A DNA stretch of 64,000 bases, taken from the NCBI RefSeq assembly GCF_032854445.1, contig NC_088295.1, positions 6,514,501 to 6,578,500 on the forward strand, given 5' to 3'. Both the position numbers and the translations under genes were made by a program. This DNA is from Liolophura sinensis (lineage: Eukaryota > Mollusca > Polyplacophora > Chitonida > Chitonidae). Positions 1 through 19,668 of this stretch are shown here, piece after piece. Position 1 is the stretch's first letter. Each line of letters opens with the position of its first letter. Below the pieces are notes generated by a model. That model did not search any database and was not told the DNA's origin. It worked only from the letters and a program-made list of their open reading frames with translations.

Positions 1-2459
1 TGTATGTCGCAACAGCATCCAGTTGTCGGTATCCCAACCCAATCGATCGTTCCTTCGTGGATTTAACCACATTTTCACAAACCTTCGATAGTTCATCATC
101 ATAACTGTCAAAGATGTAGCAGTAAACATATTGGCTCTCAGGTGATTGGAAGTCTCAGTAAGTGTTTTGGCCACTAGTCAGTTGAAGACTTTTCATGAAT
201 TTTATGGCACGTCTTTGTTAGACGCAGTCAGTTGGCAGATCAAAGGCAGACTTGAAGGCTCACTAGCTGCTTCTCTTCTCCAGGTATATTATCCCTCAAG
301 CCAACTTTAAGCACATGGCCAGAAGTTACCGGATGTCCCAGGAGGGAATAATTGATTTTCATTGGCTTGGCTATCTAAATCTCTCCGCCGATTCCATTGA
401 TAAATAGCCTCTGTTCCCATGGCAACAATATGCGGGGAGTCCGGGTAACTAGTCGACACCACGTGCAGTGGACTGCGGATTTCTTTGACAAAGAAGTTTA
501 GGTAATCAGATGAAGGTTACATGGTGGCTCATATTGACAAGCGCTTAGTTTGGTATTCATGGCACGCTCTGCGAGATTCGATTTACCAAATATAAATTGC
601 GCTGACGATAAGACAGCTAGCTCAACCTGGTGAAGAGGAGCATTGCGCGACGTTCATCTATATGTCCGAGCGAACGCCCGTGTAACATTTGGGAGGCTTC
701 CGTCGACACAGCTCTTTCATCTTCGGGACAAGCTTCCTCTTCTTTTCTCTGCAGCTTCTGCCATAAAAACGCTAACGGCGTACAGGAGTTTGGAGCTGAT
801 GTGCGTGAGACTTGAGCATTATTGACATTTTGACATCCTGACAGAAGGGCGGAATATCATTAACTAGGGGTCACACCTGCCATCCCAGATTGGGTTGTTT
901 TGTTCACAATAGAAGCCGTACACTGACAAAGTCGAACTGAATACATCAGTAAAAACCTTTCTCCCAACATTCACTGAACAGGAATTGAATAGCATTTCCC
1001 GGAACATCTGATCAGTAAATATACATGTATTACCTACAAGTGTCTGTGCGGCTTCCTGTCATGTCAGCATCTCACCAGGCTAGGGCTTTGTTTATTATAA
1101 AATCGAACATTCATCCAAGACACTAATTTAACGCCAATACCGAGCAACAGGCTCATGAACCAATTCCAGACCGCCTGTTGTTGACGATAGTCAAAATTTG
1201 AACGGTGATTCAAATGCTTATTTTTACTGTTGAAAGGAAGTTGTAGAAGAAAACTACATGCATAACACGTTGTACACGGGGTAATCTCTGTGCAGCATTC
1301 TAAATCTTTGTGGACAATCTATCGGACTATATACACGTATCCATTATAATGACGTAATTCATTCTGTCGAGAGTTAAAACATGAATTTGTGGAAAAAGCC
1401 CCGAATTTTAATGGGTTATGCCGGAATGTACATATGACTGGCCAGCATTACATTAACATTCGGTTAAGAGATCGATTCCAGTGGAGCGCCTGAAGCGGGT
1501 TCAGGACATATACTATGTAGTTCTGTTAAGTAAACAAATCATTAAGTGGGCCTTATGACCTTCTGTGAAAATTGCAATTTGGGAAAGTGTGCTGAAACCC
1601 CGGGGTTTATACCGGAAGGCCCTGGAGTTAAGATGTGTGCGCAGCAGACGGTCCATTCCGTCACTGTGTAGCGAGCGGCATTGTTCCGACCTGTTCATAT
1701 TGTTCTGCAGTTTCTGTCGATTCGCTTCGGCCATCTCCGTATTGTTGCTAGTTTGTTGAATTAGTCGTCGAATATGCAGCTGGGTGTTATCGATTGATTT
1801 CACATTAAATATACCATTATAATAGCGTCTAATTTTAGCTAAGCAAATATTTACATATTCTTTGGTCAAACTCTGGAGAGAATATAAAGTACTGTAGGAA
1901 AATACAGGGAAACATTAGTTATCTACATGGGTTCGATGCTATGAACTGATGAAAAACTGAATGTTGATATTTGCGTGGCAAGATTCCCCCTCCCATCCCG
2001 CCCCCCTCGCCCCACCGATATCTGGTCTGATTATCAGCCCACACGAGTTATCTTGTGCCATATTTTCTACATCACTGTTATATAAGACCATAGGTTTATA
2101 CGGCTGCCTACCGGACGTAGCTATCATGTAAGGCTTCAGTCGTTTTAACATGTCATTTATTTACAAACGTCACCATTTTGTGGTCACAAAAAATCCCCAT
2201 CCCACGCTTTAAATTACTTAATATAGGTGGGGGCTTTTCTGTCTGTTGGACCAGCTGTACACAATAAGCAGACTGATGTTGAATTGTCTGCTTCACTAGA
2301 GGTTATTCAAGGGGACTAAAAACCTGAAACACAAACAAACCGCCAAAGTTTATCCCAGTGTAGATCCATGCACCCTGCAAAATTTGAAATACCAACGTTA
2401 GTCCTACTATGACAAATTGTTTCATACCGGAGGGCAACAATATTAATGGTAGAAATAGA
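1..2459. other. No gene seen
   Basis: Mixed-composition sequence with only short open frames, several lacking an ATG. A C-rich run lies near 1986-2018. No repeat or known element was recognised. Confidence 0.6.
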
Positions 2460-4228
2460 CCAACCTGGACCAACCAATACTCCCGATCAGAGGGACATGT
2501 ACCGTATGACCAAAACTCCCAATCAGAGGGACACAGATCGCCTGACCAATACTCCCGATCAGAGGAACACATACCGTCTGACCAATACTCCCAATCAGAG
2601 GGACACATACCGTCTGACCAATACTCCCAATCAGAGGGACACAGATCGCCTGACCAATACTCCCGATCAGAGAAACACATACCGCCTGACGAATATTCCC
2701 GATCAGAGGAACACAAACCGTCTGACCAATACTCCCGATCGGAGGGACACAAACCGTCTGACCAATACTCCTGATCAGGGGGAAACATACCGGCTGACCA
2801 ATACTCTCATTTTGGGGAACACAAACCGTCTGACCAATACTCCCATTCAGAGGAACACAGACCGTCTGACCAATACTCCCGATCAGACCGTCTGACCAAT
2901 ACTCCTGATCAGAGGGACACAAACCGTCTGACCAATACTTCCGATCAGAGGTACGCAGACCGTCTTACCAATACACCCGATCAGAGGTGCACAGGCCGTC
3001 TGACCAATACTTCTATTCAGAGGTGCTCAGACCGTCTGACCAATACTCCCGATCAGAGGTACTCAGATCCCTAACCAATACTCCCGATCAGAGTGACACG
3101 AACCGTCTGACCAATACTCCCGATCAGAGGTACACAGATCCCTAACCAATACTCCCGATCAGAGTGACACGAACCGTCTGACCAATACTCCCGATCACAG
3201 GGACACAAACCGTCTGACCAGTATTCCCGATCAGAGGACACAGACCGTCTGATCAATACTCCCGATCAGAGGGACACAGACCTTCTGACCAGTACTCCTG
3301 ATCAGAGGGACACAGACCTTCTGACCAATACTCCCGATCACAGGGACACAAACCGTCTGACCAGTATTCCCGATCAGAGGACACAGACCGTCTGATCAAT
3401 ACTCCCGATCAGAGGGGTACAAACCGTCTAACCAATACTCCCGATCAGAGGCACACAGACCTTCTGACCAATACTCCCGATCAGAGGGGCACACACCGTC
3501 TGACCAATACTCCCGATCAGAGGGACGCAAACCGTCTGACCAATTCTCCCGATCAGAGGGGCACAAATCGTCTGACCAATACTCCCGATTAGATCTGACA
3601 AACCGTTTGATCAAAGCTTCCGATCAGAGGTACACAGACCATCTGACCAATACTCCTGACTAGAGGTGCTCAGACCGTCTGACCAATACTCCCGATCAGA
3701 GGGACACATACCGTCTGACCTACACTCCCGATCAGAGGGACACAAACCTTCTGACGAATACTCCCGATCAGAGGTACACAGACCGTCTGACCAATACTCT
3801 CGATCAGAGGTACACAGACCGTCTGACCAATTTACCCGATCAGAGGTACACAGACCGTCTGACCAATACACCCGATCAGAGGTACACAGACCGTCTGACC
3901 AATACTCCTATTCAGAGGTGCTCAGACCGACTGACCAATATTCCCGATCAGAGGTACACAGATCCTCTGACCAATACTCCCATTCAGGGGGACACAAACC
4001 GTCTGACCAATACTCCCGATCAGAGGGACACAGACCGTCTGACAAATACTCCCGATCAGACCGTCTGACCAATACTCCTCATCAGAAGGACACAAACCGT
4101 TAGAGCAGTACTCCCGATCAGAGGTACACAAACCGTCTGACCAATACACCCGATCAGAGGTACACAGACCGTCTGACCAATACTTCTATTCAGAGGTGCT
4201 CAGACCGTCTGACCAATACTCCCGATTA
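2460..4228. repeat. Minisatellite, 36-bp unit, about 1.8 kb
   Basis: About 50 copies of a unit with ACCGTCTGACC then AATACTCCCGATCAGAGG and a variable GTACACAG or GGACACAA end. There are short deleted units (about 2880 and 4060) and variants such as TTCTATTCAGAGGTGCTC. Because 36 is a multiple of three, several frames stay open on both strands; none is a gene. Confidence 0.96.
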
Positions 4229-5756
4229 AATCACATAGAATGGTAGGAGATTCTTACAGATATTGTTGTAGAAACAAAGGACGTTCTTGTAGAATCACAG
4301 AACATTACAACAATGAACTTAGATATCCTTAGAGAATACATGACAATCCTACAAAAAGCAAAGAATATTCCTTTCGAAATATAGGATGGGATTGATATGT
4401 TAACATGACATGCTTTCACAAACATACGATATTCTTAACACCTCGTTACCCTCTCCAAAATACATTCCCTCATTTAAATGTTAAACTACATTATCATATT
4501 GTTGGAAACTAGCGGACTGATGGGGACGCGTTTCAAAACCCAGCTGTATGTGGGTAGCTATAAATAACCGCTTGGTCTGAGAACGAAGATATAGAGCTAT
4601 AAGTACCTATGCCATTTAGATTGTAATGTTGAAATCAATACCAAGTATCAGGCCTTGCTTATATCTGGCTCATACTTTCTACCTCTAATCTGCCATTTCA
4701 CTTAACATCTTGCGGCAGATTTAAAGCAGTAATCTGTTTTAACAGTTTAAATATACCCTTGTTGACGTAACAGCCTGTTCTCCATGGTAACCATACAGGT
4801 GGTGTCAGCCTTGGCTGTCAGTCAAGCAGTATACTTAAGCACGGGTCAGTCCTAGTTCTTGTTACAAGAACTGATAAATCCCCCTTAACGCGCTGACCGC
4901 TATCTAAAATATTTGTCGCAATTTAACAGAATTCCATTTTAGGCGAGCTTGACGCAAAAGGCGGTTGGCCTAGTGGTTTTTGTTACCCTGATTATGTCAA
5001 GGTTTCACGGTGGGCTTTGTACTGCTCTTACTTCTCATTTATCTGTTGGGAATTGTCCCGACCCTAGTCTGTGTCGGCTGTAACAGCGAACACCCACGAA
5101 CCCGGCACACCTCAGCCAACCTCTCTCCTTCATGTCTGTTATATTAAAACAGGGGTTTTCCCAAAGTGATGGCAGATCAGGGCCATAAACGCTTAGTTTA
5201 TGAACACTGGCCGGTGGCTGTTAGATTGTAAATGGGCCGGCATCACATTTAATACCCACGTGGGGACCGATATTGTGATTAGAACTCTCCAACGGCCTTA
5301 CCTACTATTGTTAGCCCATCATTTATCCCGTAGTTTCCAGTATGCCGTGGATGCAGATCGGTTGGCAAAACCACAGCGCCTTCTTAATAAGCACGCCATG
5401 GTCAACATCTATTTCCGATTTCAGCCTGCTAAGCACGCCATTGAGCAGGCTCGATCAGCCTTTGTCATGAAGCTTTATAGTAGCTGTGGACGACACATTA
5501 ATAGTTCAGATCCGGTAATACTAGTTGGCAAGCACATAGAGTACGTGGCTGTCTTGTGGTATACAAGACAGCCGCCGATTGCGCAGTAGTGCCGCCTGGA
5601 TTCAACTGAAGGCTGTACGAGAGTTCACCAATCCCAGCATTGTGAGGCAATATTCGTACAATCCAACAGTTTTACCACTATGTCACCAGAGTTGCTATTA
5701 GAGAGGGAATGTATGTATCTATGTGTAAATGTATCTAATTCACGTATTGATGTATT
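4229..5756. other. No gene seen; hairpin only
   Basis: It holds a 129-codon ATG frame (5200-5589) of unrecognised content and the hairpin at 5547-5573. A tRNA-like GGTTGGCCTAGTGG near 4971 is not followed by a convincing box B at the expected spacing. Confidence 0.5.
5547..5573. other. 11-bp perfect hairpin
   Basis: GGCTGTCTTGT and ACAAGACAGCC are exact inverted repeats separated by GGTAT. No T-run follows and no gene is nearby, so no function is assigned. Confidence 0.6.
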
Positions 5757-6083
5757 GTAGAGTCTGCATGTACTGTCTCAGAGTCTGCATGTATTGTCTC
5801 AGAATCTCCATGTATTGTCTCAGAGTCTGCATGTATTGTCTCAGAATCTCCATATACCGTCCAGAGTCCCCATGTATTGTTTCAGAGTCTCCATGTACTG
5901 TCCCAGAATCCCCATGTATTGTTTCAGAATCTCCATGTACTGTCCCAGAGTCTGCATGTATTGTTTCAGAGTCTCCATGTATTGTCTCAGAGTCTGCATG
6001 TATTGTCTCAGAATCTCCATGTATTGTCTCAGAATCTCCATGTACTGTCCCAGAGTCCCCATGTATTGTTTCAGAGTCACCAA
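5757..6083. repeat. Minisatellite, 21-bp unit
   Basis: About 15 copies close to CAGAGTCTGCATGTATTGTC plus T. Two unit types, CTGCATGTATTGTCTCAGA and CCCCATGTATTGTTTCAGA, are interspersed. The period keeps frames open on both strands. Confidence 0.94.
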
Positions 6084-9000
6084 TGTAGCAGGAAATAAAT
6101 GTCAAAAATGTTTGTTATTCTTCATGTATTGTTTTAGCCTCCAATGGGAAATGCTGGCTGGTAGGAGTATGTGCCAAATTAATGTAAACTGTGCTCTTCT
6201 CTGTGTATGTGTAGCTGCATAGCGACAGCGTGTAGTGGGAATCGGCGAGAGCATTAAGGATGAGGTTTCTATGTAATTATTAACCTGCTGAGTCATGGGA
6301 TTTGTTGCTGTACAACGTTGCCATCCGTTTCCTGTTCTCTAAGCCAACATCACATCTACACAGTGTCCCCCTTTCAACGGCCTATGGGATGTGCTGGCAT
6401 CAACCATCATGTTAATGTGTGCTTGATAAAAAAAATACGCTAAACGTTCAACACAAATTAGAGCACCTTAGAGGGAAGATCAATTCCAACGAAACCAATG
6501 AAAACTTTTTAATGACAGTTACCTTTGTAATTGTTACACTTTTTAAGGAATGCTGTCGATGCCTCCAAGTCATTAAACGTCTTGTATCAAGGTAAAATGC
6601 TTCTGAGCATCTTAGCCACTGATTACGAGGAAGACGCCACCAGGTTTCAGTGAAAATCTTCTCATTTCTCGTGATTGGAAATTGTTCCCTGTTTTTTGTA
6701 TCCGTCTAGATTTATTCTTAATAATTAGTTTGATTACGGAAAATGCGTGTATTTTTTTCGGCGCCCACTGTCCTCTCACATTCCATACTTTTTTGATGAC
6801 TGTCAGTTAAAGAGATGATTGCTAAGGTCTCGTGAATGCGCCTTGCGAGCGTGCCGATGTACCTGGATGTGCGCAAACATGCCCTCTCCTTAATCCTGCA
6901 TTGGCTGAGGTAAATGCAGGTGAATATGTGACGATTTTGGCAAATACCTTAATCCGGGCTAATACGGCGCTCGACACAGCTCATTACCCAGGCAAAGTTC
7001 CACACTTTTCCCTCACCCCCTGGGACCGATGGCTTCCGCGCCAAGGTCCTTCCGGTGATATAACATATAATCATGTAGAACTGTTGTATCCTGCCTATCT
7101 GATACGCAGACCATTCATTTCCAACCGTTCTCTCCTGTCTCTCGTTTCACGAGATTTTACATGCATATTGTATAAGCCTCTCTGGGGCTTACAAAACAGT
7201 ATCACAATTTTGTCGTCAAAATCTCGCAGCAATCAGCGATTTCATTCCACAGATGGCATCGTGTTTTATCCCCGCTTTGTCCTCGTAGCATTATCTTCTT
7301 GCTGGCCTCAAGATACCACCATATCAGGCGCCGAATATTCTTCAGCCAGATTTTCACCTGTAACACAGAGTAATGAAGTCAGCTGGTGCGCCAATTCGCC
7401 GCACGCTATCACACACTTTCCGTACTGTACTTCCACGGATTACGTCATTGATCTTGCGCAATATTGCCGAAGAGTCATTGGCCATAATCTGCCATTCATT
7501 TTTGCATTAATTACATTAATGGTAGCTGACAATAATAACAGCTTACATTTTATATCCTCTGTAAAAAATTACGGAAAACCAAATTTTTATGGGTGTTTGG
7601 TTACCGATACTGGCGTTTGCGCAGTGTGGATTACCTACCGGGGTCTGCCCAGTATGGGATCACATACTGGGGTTTGTGGTTGTAACACATGCTTGGTTTT
7701 TCTATTTTCTATTTTTCTTTCTTTTTCTTTTTTCTTTTTTTTTTTTCGCCTTTCCTTTGGGGAATATCTGAATTTGTCTAACTATAGACGTGACAGCTGT
7801 TGCGGAAATAAAGCAAAAGAAATACGGTTTACAAAGAACTCAACGTCATTGTCTATACCAGGCCATACTGTCGTTGTTTTCTACTGCCGTTCTGTCTGCC
7901 GTCTATTTCCGGGGGAGGAGACCCGAGAGAATAGGAGTCCATTACACCATGCTTATCAGTAGCCGCTAATTACTTGTTATAACTGTCAATGTAATACGAC
8001 TTCATCTGTAATTGACCGATTGGGTTACACCGTGCTTCTCATGACGTCATGTAACTAGCCAGTTTTCAACGCACAAATATCTTATGTTTTGTTGTGAATG
8101 GATGCTGACCTACATCGAAGTATTTCAATGTTCACTGATATCTTGAGCTATTTATTTTTTCAGTTAAAACATGAATTCCATGCGATTTATGGTGGTTTGC
8201 TCCAAACTATTCACATTTTCAAGCCTTTGATACTTTTAAGGAACAAATTAGCTTTCTCTGTTGATCAACTTCATGCAGATTAATTTGTCTTACGTACAGT
8301 ACGCTGCAAGTTACGATACATTCCTCATAGAAATAATCCTCATATAAAATCTGTATAATCGAGTATGAAGTTGATCTTAAAGAGCAGCTACAACCCATGT
8401 ACCATAATTTGTATAGGGCGATTTAAGTGAGGTAAAATAAATGGCGTTTTCATTTCAATAAAAAAGATCTTCCGTTTGTTCTAAAGTTGGATACTTCTCT
8501 TCCTTTAGAACGAATACTGATTTGTCGCGGTAGTCATTGAGTGTTTTATAAAAGCTTCTCGCTTTTCTGTCCTCTTCGCAATTATATGTGCATTAGCTGG
8601 AAAATGCTTAAGTGATATTTTCTCATCAGCGGAAACCATTCTGTTTTCTATGCACACTGGTAAGCTCATAGTTTACAACACTTAGCCATTACTTGCATAT
8701 GTATCACATAATTCACTGAGGTCATGAGCTGATGACATTCGGCTGTTCACGTTACCATGGCCATGCATACACGTTATTTAGTGTAGACCATTACTTCGGC
8801 TGACTACTACCAGAATTTTGAGGTTCCTCGAGTGTGCCATCTATTACAAGATGGAATTGGTCGAGAAAGCCAAGTAATTTCTCCACGACAAAGGTTACCG
8901 TGTGTAAGTTGATGAAGGGTAACTTTTACGGTTTCTCTATAATCAAGTAAGGCTTCTGTCCGGGTAATAACCTGTCACAAACGATTGTGAAGCAAACCTG

Positions 9001-10299
9001 GGGCGGTTTGTCCAGACTTCTTCAGGAGCTGACCTCTGATTTGCGTCTCCTAGGAGCCACAGCATGTCTGGGTAAACTACAACGCCTCTGTCCACAATTG
9101 TTGGTTTGTCTGTCTCTGATTTAACAAGCAGTATGTGAGGATGACCAAATTACCACGGAACTGAGGTAGATAGCAGGGAAATGTGAAAAGCATACTAAAG
9201 CAGAATGCTGGGTTAAAACCTCGCAGTTCATAGACCAACCATTATATCCCCTTGTAACGTTTGAGTGTTCAGGTATAGTGGGCGTGTCCCTTTAGTCAAT
9301 ACCAAAGTCAAGGAAAGAGGTATTGCTCGTGGGCGAAGGTTTAACCACTCATGTTGCAGTATGCGGATTGTCCACGGATCTGTAGACGTTTTGGGACTTT
9401 GGGAAGTTTCATTCGACACCATTATTGATTTTTGCCACCCACAAATCTAGTTGCCATCATCTAAATGAAGTGTTCCGAGAACAGCTTAAATACCAGTGAA
9501 ATGGATAAATAAAACCTTCGAAAGACCTGTATATATACGGCTATTAATCGTAAACAATCAATGGTATATGTGGATAGTACATGTAAAGCGTCATTCAGTG
9601 ATAGCAAAAAAACAAATGTAACAACCAGCTAGCATTGAGAGAGTACCAAACACGTGATGTCAAAGTTTGGGGCTAACTTAGCTCCTTGGTCTAAAATGGC
9701 CACTACTCTCAAGTTATGACAGCCAACTACTGTGATTCACAAAGTATCCCCAGCTTTTGCAGTCAACACGACATCGTGCGTGCCACCGAGGATAGTCGTC
9801 CACGTCTCCACATTGATGTTGTCTGACTGCTGTCAAAGAATTATCAGCAATACCACAGCTAAAGATGCTTTTATCACCGAATGATGGATGGTATTGTTTG
9901 CCTGATTGAATTCTCCTCCACCCTAAATATCGCTCATTGATTTTGTACCCAAATTAATAATGGGGCAGGTAAATAGGCCATGCGCGGAGAACTGACACGG
10001 TTTGTTTGCGTGCCGACGAACGGTTGATACGGCAAGCATTGGAAACCAACAGCCAAATGATTCGGAATGTAATCAATCTGAAATACGTAGATCTGACAGA
10101 CCAACTGGGAGAGTGCGGTGACCTTTACAAGCCCACAGACGATTCTAATTCCATCACAGTAGAACTAACGCTGGACTATAACGAACACTGTGTACACCAT
10201 CCGCGATTCTCGAGTTTACAAAGAGAATCACCGCCCCCCTCCCCCTCCTCGCGTACTCCGTGAAGTGTGATTTCTAGGCTGTTTCATTGGACTTCACTG
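6084..10299. other. No gene supported; long stop-free frame inside
   Basis: The plus-strand frame 6826-7962 has no stop but no ATG before 7519, and it includes a pyrimidine tract (7697-7755). A second frame near 10006-10263 looks somewhat protein-like. No domain was recognised in either. Nothing else was seen. Confidence 0.5.
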
Positions 10300-10960
10300 T
10301 GAGAGTTCTGAATTAAACACCTAGTCTGTCTGGAAAGTTCTGCATCAAACACTTATTCTCTCTAGAGAATTCTGTTTCAACGATCTAATTTATCGAGAGA
10401 GTTCTGTATGAAAGTCCCAGTCTATGTAGAGAGTTGTGTATCAAACATCCATTGTGAAAAAAAGCGTTGTGTATCAAACTCCCAGTCTATCTAGAGTTCT
10501 GTATCAAACCTCCAGCCTATATCGAGAGTTGTGTATGAAAGCCTCAGTGTGTGTAGAGAGTTTTATTTTATCAAAGCCCCAGTCTGTGTAAATAGTTTTG
10601 TATGAGTGTGTAGAGAGTTCTGCACCAAAACCCGAATGTGTGTAGAGAGTTTTGTATCAAAACCCGGGTCTGTTTGAAAAGTTTTGTTTCCAAACCACAG
10701 TCTGTGTAGAGAGTTCTGTATCAAAATTTCATTCTGTGTGGAGAGTTCTCTATCAAACCCTCAGCCTGTGTAGAGTTCTGTATAAAACCTCCAGTCGGTC
10801 TAGAGAGTTCTGTATCAAACTTTCAGTCTTTGTAGAGAGTTCTGTATCAAAATTTCAGTCTGCCTCGAGAGTTCTATATCGAACCCTGAGCCTGTGTAGA
10901 GTTCTGCACCAAGCCATTGGACTGTATGGTGAGTTCAGGATCAGCCCCCAATCTGCGTGT
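10300..10960. repeat. Degenerate minisatellite, ~33-bp unit
   Basis: About 20 diverged copies with core GTGTAGAGAGTTCTGTATCA followed by AA, a variable C/T-rich stretch and CAGTCT. Unit lengths vary by a few bases. The best-preserved part is 10690-10870. Confidence 0.85.
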
Positions 10961-16939
<5,979 letters not shown>

Positions 16940-17385
16940 TTCTACTTAATCTCCCAGTGTCCATGTACTTACTTGTAATCTCCCAGTTTCCCTGTACTTA
17001 ATCTCCAAGTATCAATGTAACTTAATCGCCAGGTGTCTATGTACTTCACCCCCCGTCCATGTACTGAACCTCCCAGTGTCCATGTACTTCACCCCCAGTG
17101 TCCATGCACTTAACCTCCCAGTGTCCATTCACTTAACCTCCCACTGTCCCTACACTTAACGTCTCACTGTTCGTGTACTTAACCTCCCACTGTCCATTTA
17201 CTTAACCTCCCACTGTCCATTTACTTAACCTCCCTGTGTCCATTTACTTAACCTCCCGCTGTCCATTTACTTAACCTCCCACTGTCCATTTACTTAACCT
17301 CCCACTGTCCATTTACTTAACCTCCCACTGTCCATTTACTTAACCTCCCACTGTTCATTTACTTAACCACCCAGTGTCCATGTGA
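16940..17385. repeat. Minisatellite, 23-bp unit
   Basis: The unit is close to CTTAACCTCCCACTGTCCAT plus TTA, about 18 copies. The left part (16940-17090) is more diverged and reads CCCAGTGTCCATGTACTTA. The right part is nearly uniform. Confidence 0.93.
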
Positions 17386-18029
17386 TGAATCCGCTCTAAT
17401 TTCTTACTTCATATACTTTCTTAGTTCTTAGGTGGATCTTTGCTGAACGTTGTTTTGAAAATTGGTCTCGCAGTTAATTACCCAGTTCAGTATATGATGA
17501 CGGCAAGTGTACTACTGTATGTTTGGACACCTAGATTATACATTTACCTCTTCTGTCGATCGTTAAATACACACGGTACATCACTCCATGGAAGAAATAC
17601 CAAAGCAACTTTTTTATAGGGAATAGCTGAAACAGATAGTTTATCGGATGCCCCAGTAATAATTTTAGCCGGGAGTGGTGTGCACATGACTACTGCATCA
17701 CATTCAGCAGGTAATAGTTACCTTACCACACATGTCAAGCAATAGCCAATTTTTTAATGCTCCATTCTGTAATGAAATTTGAAGTTCCGGAATAGGTATT
17801 CATCAAATCTCTGGCATCATTGCTACTTCGCATCACACATCCTGGTCTCTTGGAACCAGTTAGAGCCGATAAAGTACCTAACCCAAACGTGATCCGCGTG
17901 AAAAGTTAAATCACAGTGGAAAACATATCTTGTGCATAAAAGAATATGCTAACAACCACTGAGATTATGTAATATTATACCTGTCGTAACTTTTAAGTAA
18001 TATAATGATATTCTAATCACAACCGCTCG

Positions 18030-18890
18030 AAAGAAATACTGTAATTCCGCCATGGATATTTAGGTGATATGATGCTATGACAACTATTAAAACAACATGA
18101 AGTTGTTTCATATGAACTCACGCTCATGTGATCAATGTTTTTCATTTCACAACGATTTCGGTGATATGAAGTTATACATGTCAAAACCACACAGGTGATA
18201 TGTGTTTCCACTCACAGTTATTCAGGTGATATGAAGTTATTCATGCCACTACTGTTCAGATGATATCATGTGTTTCCACTCACAGCTATTTAGGTGATAT
18301 GAAGTTATTCACGCTACTACCGTTCAGATGATATCATGTTTTTCCGCTCACAGCGATTTAAGGTGATATGAAGTTAGTCATGCTACTACCGTTCAGGTGA
18401 TGTCATGTTTTTCCACTCACAGCGATTTAAGGTGACATGACGTTATTCATTCCATTACCGTTCAGATGATATCATGTGTTCCCACTCACAGCTATTTAGG
18501 TGATATGAAGTTATTCATGCCATTACCGTTCAGGTGATATCATATGTTTCCACTCACATCGATTTAAGGTGATATGAAGTTATTCATGCTACTACTGTTC
18601 AGATGATATCATGTGTTTCCACCCACAGCTATTTAGATGATATGAAGTTATTTATGCCGATACCCTTCAGATGATATAATGTGTTTCCGCTCACAGCTAT
18701 TTAGGTGATAAAAAGTTATTCATGCCATTACCGTTCAGATGATATGATGTTTTTTTATTCACAGATGCTTTAGGTGATATGAAGTTATTCATGCCACTAC
18801 GGTTCAGATGATATCATGTGTTTCCACTCTAGGCTACTTAAGGTGATATGAAGTTATTCATGCCACTACCACTCATGTGATATGATGCTT
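18030..18890. repeat. Minisatellite, 68-bp dimeric unit (2 x 34)
   Basis: About 12 copies alternate a half with TTTAGGTGATATGAAGTTAT and a half with GTTCAGATGATATCATGTG. The two halves share a TTCAGGTGATAT-like core. Most of the second halves hold the perfect palindrome ATGATATCAT. Confidence 0.92.
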
Positions 18891-18994
18891 TTCTTCTTAC
18901 TCCAAAAGATTGTCATGGTTTTCGTGTTGACAGATATTGCTGGTTATTTGTTCCCCGACTCTGAGGTATCAGGTTCAGCACTAGAAACTACGCT

Positions 18995-19668
18995 ATATTC
19001 AAAAAATGTAACTATAATGTTACTATATCCAGGAAATGTAATGTCTAATATTGTTACTATATCCAGGAAATGTAACGTCTAATACTGTTACCATATCCAG
19101 GAAATGTAATGTCTAATACTGTTACTATATCCAGGAAATGTAATGTCTAATACTGTTACTATATCCAGGAAATGTAACGTCTAATACTGTTACTATATCC
19201 AGGAAATGTAATATTTTAATACTGTTACTATATCCAGGAAATGTAACGTCTAATACTGTTACTATAACCAGGAAATGTAATGCCTAATACTGTAACTACA
19301 TTCAGGAAATGTGACGTCTAACACTGTTGCTATATCCAGGAAATGTAATGTATAATACTGTTACTATATCCAGGAAATATAACGTCTAATACTGTTACTA
19401 TATCCAGGAAATGTAACGCCTAATACTGTTACTATATCCAGGAAATGTAATGTCTAATACTGTTACTATATCCAGGAGATGTAAGGCCTAATACTGTAAC
19501 TATATCCAGGAAATATAACGTCTAACGCTACTATACCCATGAAATATAACGTCTAATACTGTAACTATATCCAGGAAATATAACGCCTAGTACTGTTACT
19601 ATACCCAGGAAATATAACGCCTAGTACTGTTACTATACCCAGGAAATGTAACGTCCAATACTGTTACT
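18995..19668. repeat. Minisatellite, 34-bp unit
   Basis: About 19 copies with TACTATATCCAGGAAATGTA followed by ACGTCTAATACTGT. It begins about 100 bp after the neighbouring 68-bp array and has exactly half its period. Confidence 0.94.

Noticed and set aside
2303-4149. Several open frames of 60-161 codons on both strands
   Set aside because: They are translations of the 36-bp minisatellite, whose period is a multiple of three and whose unit has few stops. The products are simple repeats on both strands.
4965-5110. tRNA gene candidate near GGTTGGCCTAGTGG
   Set aside because: A box A-like stretch is present but no cloverleaf or properly spaced box B could be found. At most it is a decayed SINE head.
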